Assembly: GCA_929200515.1 (NCBI GenBank)
Contig: CAKNAD010000009.1
Location: 19,989-25,610 of the forward strand
Direction of reading: 5' to 3'
Source: Candidatus Gorgonimonas leptogorgiae
GTDB lineage: Bacteria > Pseudomonadota > Gammaproteobacteria > Pseudomonadales > Endozoicomonadaceae
Length of the DNA stretch: 5,622 nucleotides
Positions 4,567 through 5,622 of this stretch are shown one piece after another (the first letter of the stretch is position 1; each line of letters opens with the position of its first letter). The translations under genes were made by a program, and so were the position numbers. Below the pieces are notes generated by a model. The model saw only the letters and a program-made list of their open reading frames with translations, had not been told where the DNA came from and did no database searches.

Positions 4567-5622
4567 ATGATAAAAACTATAAAGCCTGAATTAATATTTT
4601 TCTTTATAATTGCTCTTTTTTTACAAAATATATACGCCATCCCTTCTAAAGTAAGCGATATTAACCAAAAACTTACCTGTAAAGATTGTTGTTATCCTGT
4701 TGATAATAGTTTTTGCAAACTATTTTATTTATCTTGCAATACTAATTCATTTAAAAACAATATATTTTTACAAGCTAATAAAAAGCTAGCAATAGAACAA
4801 ATTTATAACAGCAAAAACATAAAAAATACAGCCTTAATTATACCAGATGGCAGTCTTTACCTAATCAGAAAATATTTTAAGAACTTACAAATAGAGTTAA
4901 AGCGCAATATCAAAAAACTAGATTATATAGGAACATATCAAAAACAGCTGTATTCTATTAAATATGACAGTATATACAGTAAAGTTTATTTAGCTAAATT
5001 AAATACTACAGATTTTATAAATCTACTAAAAAATTATAAGTCACTAGTTGAAACAAATAACTTTCCCAAAGAAATAAATTTTCCAAATAAAGATAATATA
5101 CGAAATTGTTCAATCGATAGATCCTCAATAATATCAACAGTTTCATATAAACCAATGCCTATTAGTGATTTTAGTAGCTCTTATTATCTTCATACAACTA
5201 ACTATATACCAATCTTAGCGACGAGTATTCAACCTAGTTCTGGTTTTGCTAGTTCTAGTGTTGCTAGTTCTTCGGAAGAGTATCCACGGTTAACAATAAC
5301 TATACCAAGTGCTAACTTAACAACTAGTATTCAACCTAGTTCTAGTTTTGTCAGTTCTAGTGTTGCTAGTTCTTCGGAAGAGTATCCACGGTTAACAATA
5401 ACTATACCAAGTGCTAACTTAACAACTAGTATTCAACCTAGTTCTGGTTTTGTCAGTTCTAGTGTTGCTAGTTCTTCGGAGGAGTATATACAGTCAACTA
5501 CTACTATGCCAAATGCTAATCTAACAACTAGTATTCAACCTAGTTCTGGTTTTGCCAGTTCTAGTGTTGCTAGTTCTTCGGAAGAGTATATACAGTCAAC
5601 AACAACTATGCCAAGTGCTAAC
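4567..5622 (+). CDS. secreted or surface Ser/Thr-rich tandem-repeat protein (3' end outside window)
   Basis: The frame opens at ATG 4567, after an in-frame TAA at 4546, and stays open for 352 codons to the window edge. Residues 1-24 form a Sec signal peptide: K3 and K6, a hydrophobic core at 9-19, and a likely cut after IYA at residue 24. The mature start has a cysteine cluster (Cys38, 41, 42, 50, 57) that could form disulfides in an oxidising compartment. Residues 58-218 are Lys/Asn/Tyr-rich and unrecognised. From residue 219 the protein is made of 34-residue repeats starting TSIQPSSGFASSSVASSSEE. Such low-complexity repeats are typical of exported surface or host-interaction proteins. The closest purine-rich RBS, GAGG (4551-4554), is 12 nt from the ATG, so translation may be weak or use another signal. 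The gene diverges from the deubiquitinase gene. Export is well supported; the role is unknown. Confidence 0.8.
   Translation, partial: MIKTIKPELIFFFIIALFLQNIYAIPSKVSDINQKLTCKDCCYPVDNSFCKLFYLSCNTNSFKNNIFLQANKKLAIEQIYNSKNIKNTALIIPDGSLYLIRKYFKNLQIELKRNIKKLDYIGTYQKQLYSIKYDSIYSKVYLAKLNTTDFINLLKNYKSLVETNNFPKEINFPNKDNIRNCSIDRSSIISTVSYKPMPISDFSSSYYLHTTNYIPILATSIQPSSGFASSSVASSSEEYPRLTITIPSANLTTSIQPSSSFVSSSVASSSEEYPRLTITIPSANLTTSIQPSSGFVSSSVASSSEEYIQSTTTMPNANLTTSIQPSSGFASSSVASSSEEYIQSTTTMPSAN
5221..5622 (+). repeat. 102-bp in-frame tandem repeat array
   Basis: Units begin at 5221, 5323, 5425 and 5527, exactly 102 bp apart. The fourth lacks its last 6 bp at the window edge. Each encodes 34 residues: a conserved Ser-rich half (TSIQPSS-F-SSSVASSSEEY) and a variable half. 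Copies 1 and 2 read PRLTITIPSANLT, while copies 3 and 4 read IQSTTTMPNANLT or IQSTTTMPSAN. Near-identical bases, including at silent sites, point to recent duplication or homogenisation. The array probably continues to the right. Confidence 0.95.

Noticed and set aside
5221..5622. CRISPR array
   Set aside because: The period is 102 bp with no unique spacers, and the units are in frame and coding throughout.

Overview
This is an AT-rich bacterial window. It carries a small membrane peptide gene, a patatin-like phospholipase gene, a large gene for a eukaryotic-type ubiquitin-specific protease, and the 5' part of a gene for a secreted Ser/Thr-rich tandem-repeat protein. The strong AT bias, the host-directed gene content and the low-complexity repeats suggest an obligate intracellular or host-associated bacterium. 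Candidates are a Rickettsiales-type symbiont or an amoeba/arthropod symbiont such as the Amoebophilus/Cardinium group. Clear Shine-Dalgarno sequences (GGAGAG, AAGGGAG) before two genes fit Rickettsiales somewhat better than Bacteroidetes. This placement is inference, because no rRNA or other taxonomic marker is present.

Layout. 1-78: an open frame entering from the left edge and ending in TAA, probably the last 25 codons of a gene. 79-256: non-coding DNA with strong inverted repeats. 257-385: a 42-residue single-helix membrane peptide on + with a good RBS. 386-518: a short spacer. 519-1424: the patatin-like acyl hydrolase on + (301 aa, complete Ser/Asp dyad). 1425-1514: a convergent spacer with a dispersed-looking palindromic block and a terminator hairpin. 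1515-4238: a 907-aa protein on - whose C-terminal part has the Cys, Gln and His boxes of a USP (peptidase C19). Its N-terminal half is repeat-bearing and mostly unrecognised. 4239-4566: an extremely AT-rich divergent promoter region with nested dyads. 4567-end: a signal-peptide protein on + that runs into almost four copies of a 102-bp (34-residue) Ser/Thr-rich repeat and leaves the window still open.

Taken together, a phospholipase, a deubiquitinase with no bacterial housekeeping role, and an exported repeat protein look like a small host-interaction locus. The DUB has no Sec signal, so if it acts in a host cell it needs a dedicated secretion system, whereas the repeat protein has a Sec signal. 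The DUB and repeat-protein genes diverge from one regulatory region and could be co-regulated. The three complete genes are separate transcription units by orientation or spacing, so shared function is inferred from content and proximity only.
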